NCBI GenBank assembly: GCA_027364815.1
Contig: DAHXOQ010000037.1
Coordinates: 1,985-14,624, forward strand
Source of the DNA: Acidobacteriaceae bacterium
Lineage (GTDB): Bacteria > Acidobacteriota > Terriglobia > Terriglobales > Acidobacteriaceae
Direction: 5' to 3'
Length of the DNA stretch: 12,640 nucleotides
The notes under the pieces were generated by a model. The model was not told the origin of the DNA. It did no database searches and worked only from the letters and a program-made list of their open reading frames with translations. Below, in pieces: positions 11,338 through 12,640 of the stretch; position 1 is the first letter of the stretch, and every line of letters begins with the position of its first letter. The translations under genes and the position numbers were made by a program.

Positions 11338-12640
11338 GTGCGCTGGATTCAAATTTTGCGGCCAAAGTTTTTGCTTCCCCGACGAGACCAGCCACTTCCG
11401 GGCTGGATGATCTTTCCCGTCATCTTTGCCGCGCTCTATGCCAGCCACTATTTGCTTCTGAAGCTGCCTTATTTTTGGGATGAAGCCGGCTACTATATTC
11501 CCGCCGCATGGGATTTCTTCCACTCCGGCTCGCTGATCCCCACCAGCACACTGACCAACGCGCATCCTCCTCTGCCTTCCGTCTACCTTGCGCTCTGGTG
11601 GTGGGCTGACGGATTTTTGCCTGAGGTCACACGCACGTCACTGCTCCTTGTTGCGTCTTTTGGTTTGCTTGGTCTATGGCGTCTTGTGCTGCGCATCCAC
11701 GGCAATTCGTACGTCGCATTCTGGACCGTCGCGCTTACTGCAATCTACCCCATCTGGTTCACGCAATCGAACCTTGCGCATGCTGACATCTTTGCCGCGG
11801 CATTCACGCTCTGGGGACTTGTCTACGCGCTCCCCGACCGCGATCGCCAGCCCTGGATTGCGGCGTTCTGGTTCTCTCTTGCCGCGCTCTCCAAAGAAAC
11901 CGCCATTCTCTTCCCGATCACACTCATTGCGCTCAACTTTATTAGCGTCCTGCGCGCCAACGTGCAAGCCCGCGCGCGCATCTTGAGCGAATCCCTGTGG
12001 CTCGCCGCTTCAGCTCTTCCGCTGGCCACCTGGTACGCTTACCATCGCGCCAAAACCGGCTACTTCTTCGGCAATCCCGAATTTCTGCGCTACAACGCCG
12101 AGGCCAATCTTGAACCCCTGCGCATCGCTGCCGCATTCGCCCACCGCATTCTCCATCTAACGGCGCACATGAACCTCTTCGTCCCCGTGCGCTGCGCCAT
12201 CGGTGCGCTTTTCTTTGCGCCCTTCACAGACAGTGAAGGCAACACACGCGCTTTTCTATCGCCGCGCACACTGCGCCGCATCGCGGCAATCGTACTCGCC
12301 AACGCTCTTCTCTTCAGTGTTCTTGGTGGCGCGCTGCTTACGCGCTATCTGCTTCCCGTCTACCCGCTTATTATCCTCGTTGCGGTTTCCATCTTTTTCT
12401 ATCGTGTGCGCTACTGGCAGGCCCTCACCGTCTTTGCCGCCGCAGCCTTTGTGCTCGCACTCTTCATCAACCCGCCCTACGGAATCGCACCCGAGGACAA
12501 TCTCACCTACGCTCGTTTCATTGAACTCCACCAGCACGCAATCGACTACCTCAAGACGCACAACGACAGCGCAACCGTGCTCACAGCATGGCCGGCGACT
12601 GACGAGCTAACCAAACCCGAGCTTGGCTACCTCACCAATC
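11338..12640 (+). CDS. GT-C membrane glycosyltransferase (ArnT/PMT-like), C-terminus beyond the window
   Basis: The frame is open from GTG 11338 to the right edge (434 codons and one base). The GTG has AGGAG 7 nt upstream; an ATG at 11404 (residue 23) is an alternative without comparable support. The protein is a polytopic membrane protein. The first helix lies at about 22-43 (GWMIFPVIFAALYASHYLLL), followed by the first periplasmic loop with the acidic motif YFWDEAGYYIPAAWDFF (about 45-61; Asp48-Glu49), which in ArnT-like enzymes is part of the active site, and THPPL-like AHPPLPSVYLALWWW (75-89). Further hydrophobic segments follow, including a conserved-looking LAALSKETAILFPITLIALN and a later LLTRYLLPVYPLIILVAVSI. 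It should move a sugar from a polyprenyl-phosphate donor to a periplasmic acceptor. The donor and acceptor are not visible. About 100 or more residues may be missing at the right edge. Confidence 0.88.
   Translation, partial: MRWIQILRPKFLLPRRDQPLPGWMIFPVIFAALYASHYLLLKLPYFWDEAGYYIPAAWDFFHSGSLIPTSTLTNAHPPLPSVYLALWWWADGFLPEVTRTSLLLVASFGLLGLWRLVLRIHGNSYVAFWTVALTAIYPIWFTQSNLAHADIFAAAFTLWGLVYALPDRDRQPWIAAFWFSLAALSKETAILFPITLIALNFISVLRANVQARARILSESLWLAASALPLATWYAYHRAKTGYFFGNPEFLRYNAEANLEPLRIAAAFAHRILHLTAHMNLFVPVRCAIGALFFAPFTDSEGNTRAFLSPRTLRRIAAIVLANALLFSVLGGALLTRYLLPVYPLIILVAVSIFFYRVRYWQALTVFAAAAFVLALFINPPYGIAPEDNLTYARFIELHQHAIDYLKTHNDSATVLTAWPATDELTKPELGYLTN

Noticed and set aside
11588..11986. Open frame of 132 codons within the glycosyltransferase gene
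   Set aside because: It is in another frame of the longer glycosyltransferase frame, which is open for 434 codons and carries membrane segments and the WDE motif.

Overview
The window looks like chromosomal DNA of an acidobacterium (Terriglobia-like). This is an inference from the overall gene content: a small exported helical protein, an ECF sigma factor followed by a two-helix membrane protein and a zinc-ribbon membrane protein, a DUF3467 protein, and moderately GC-rich coding DNA with clear Shine-Dalgarno sites. No phage, transposase, integrase, CRISPR array or rRNA is visible.

Layout. Positions 1-1664 hold a minus-strand set: hicA (interrupted by an in-frame TAG), hicB, rlmB and the start of an exported protein that runs off the left edge and is joined to rlmB by an ATGA overlap. 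Positions 1856-3565 hold a plus-strand sigma module: ECF sigma factor, two-TM membrane protein (frameshifted) and zinc-ribbon membrane protein. A LytTR response regulator (3653-4504) and tRNA-Leu(TAG) (4593-4677) follow. A perfect 40-nt palindrome (4714-4753) then serves as a bidirectional terminator facing a minus-strand exported protein (4803-5273).

Positions 5465-10721 are a tight minus-strand five-gene set, transcribed right to left: class I CoA-transferase, dicluster ferredoxin, VOR-type 2-oxoacid:ferredoxin oxidoreductase alpha subunit, a beta-gamma fusion subunit, and branched-chain aminotransferase IlvE. Together these could turn valine, leucine and isoleucine into 2-oxoacids, then branched acyl-CoAs and reduced ferredoxin, then free branched acids. 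In reverse they could build the amino acids from the acids. A CRP/FNR-like dyad lies upstream, centred about 41.5 bp before a predicted start site. Beyond the divergent intergenic region (10722-10999) lie a DUF3467 protein and a GT-C membrane glycosyltransferase that is cut off by the right edge.

The main oddity is a cluster of three lesions between about 1422 and 2878: an amber codon in hicA and one apparent 1-nt deletion each in the sigma and membrane-protein genes, plus a 15-bp tandem duplication at the sigma stop. No similar lesion is visible elsewhere in the window. The patch is either a decaying locus or local sequence error. The five-gene 2-oxoacid operon with its regulatory dyad is the most biologically interesting intact system here.
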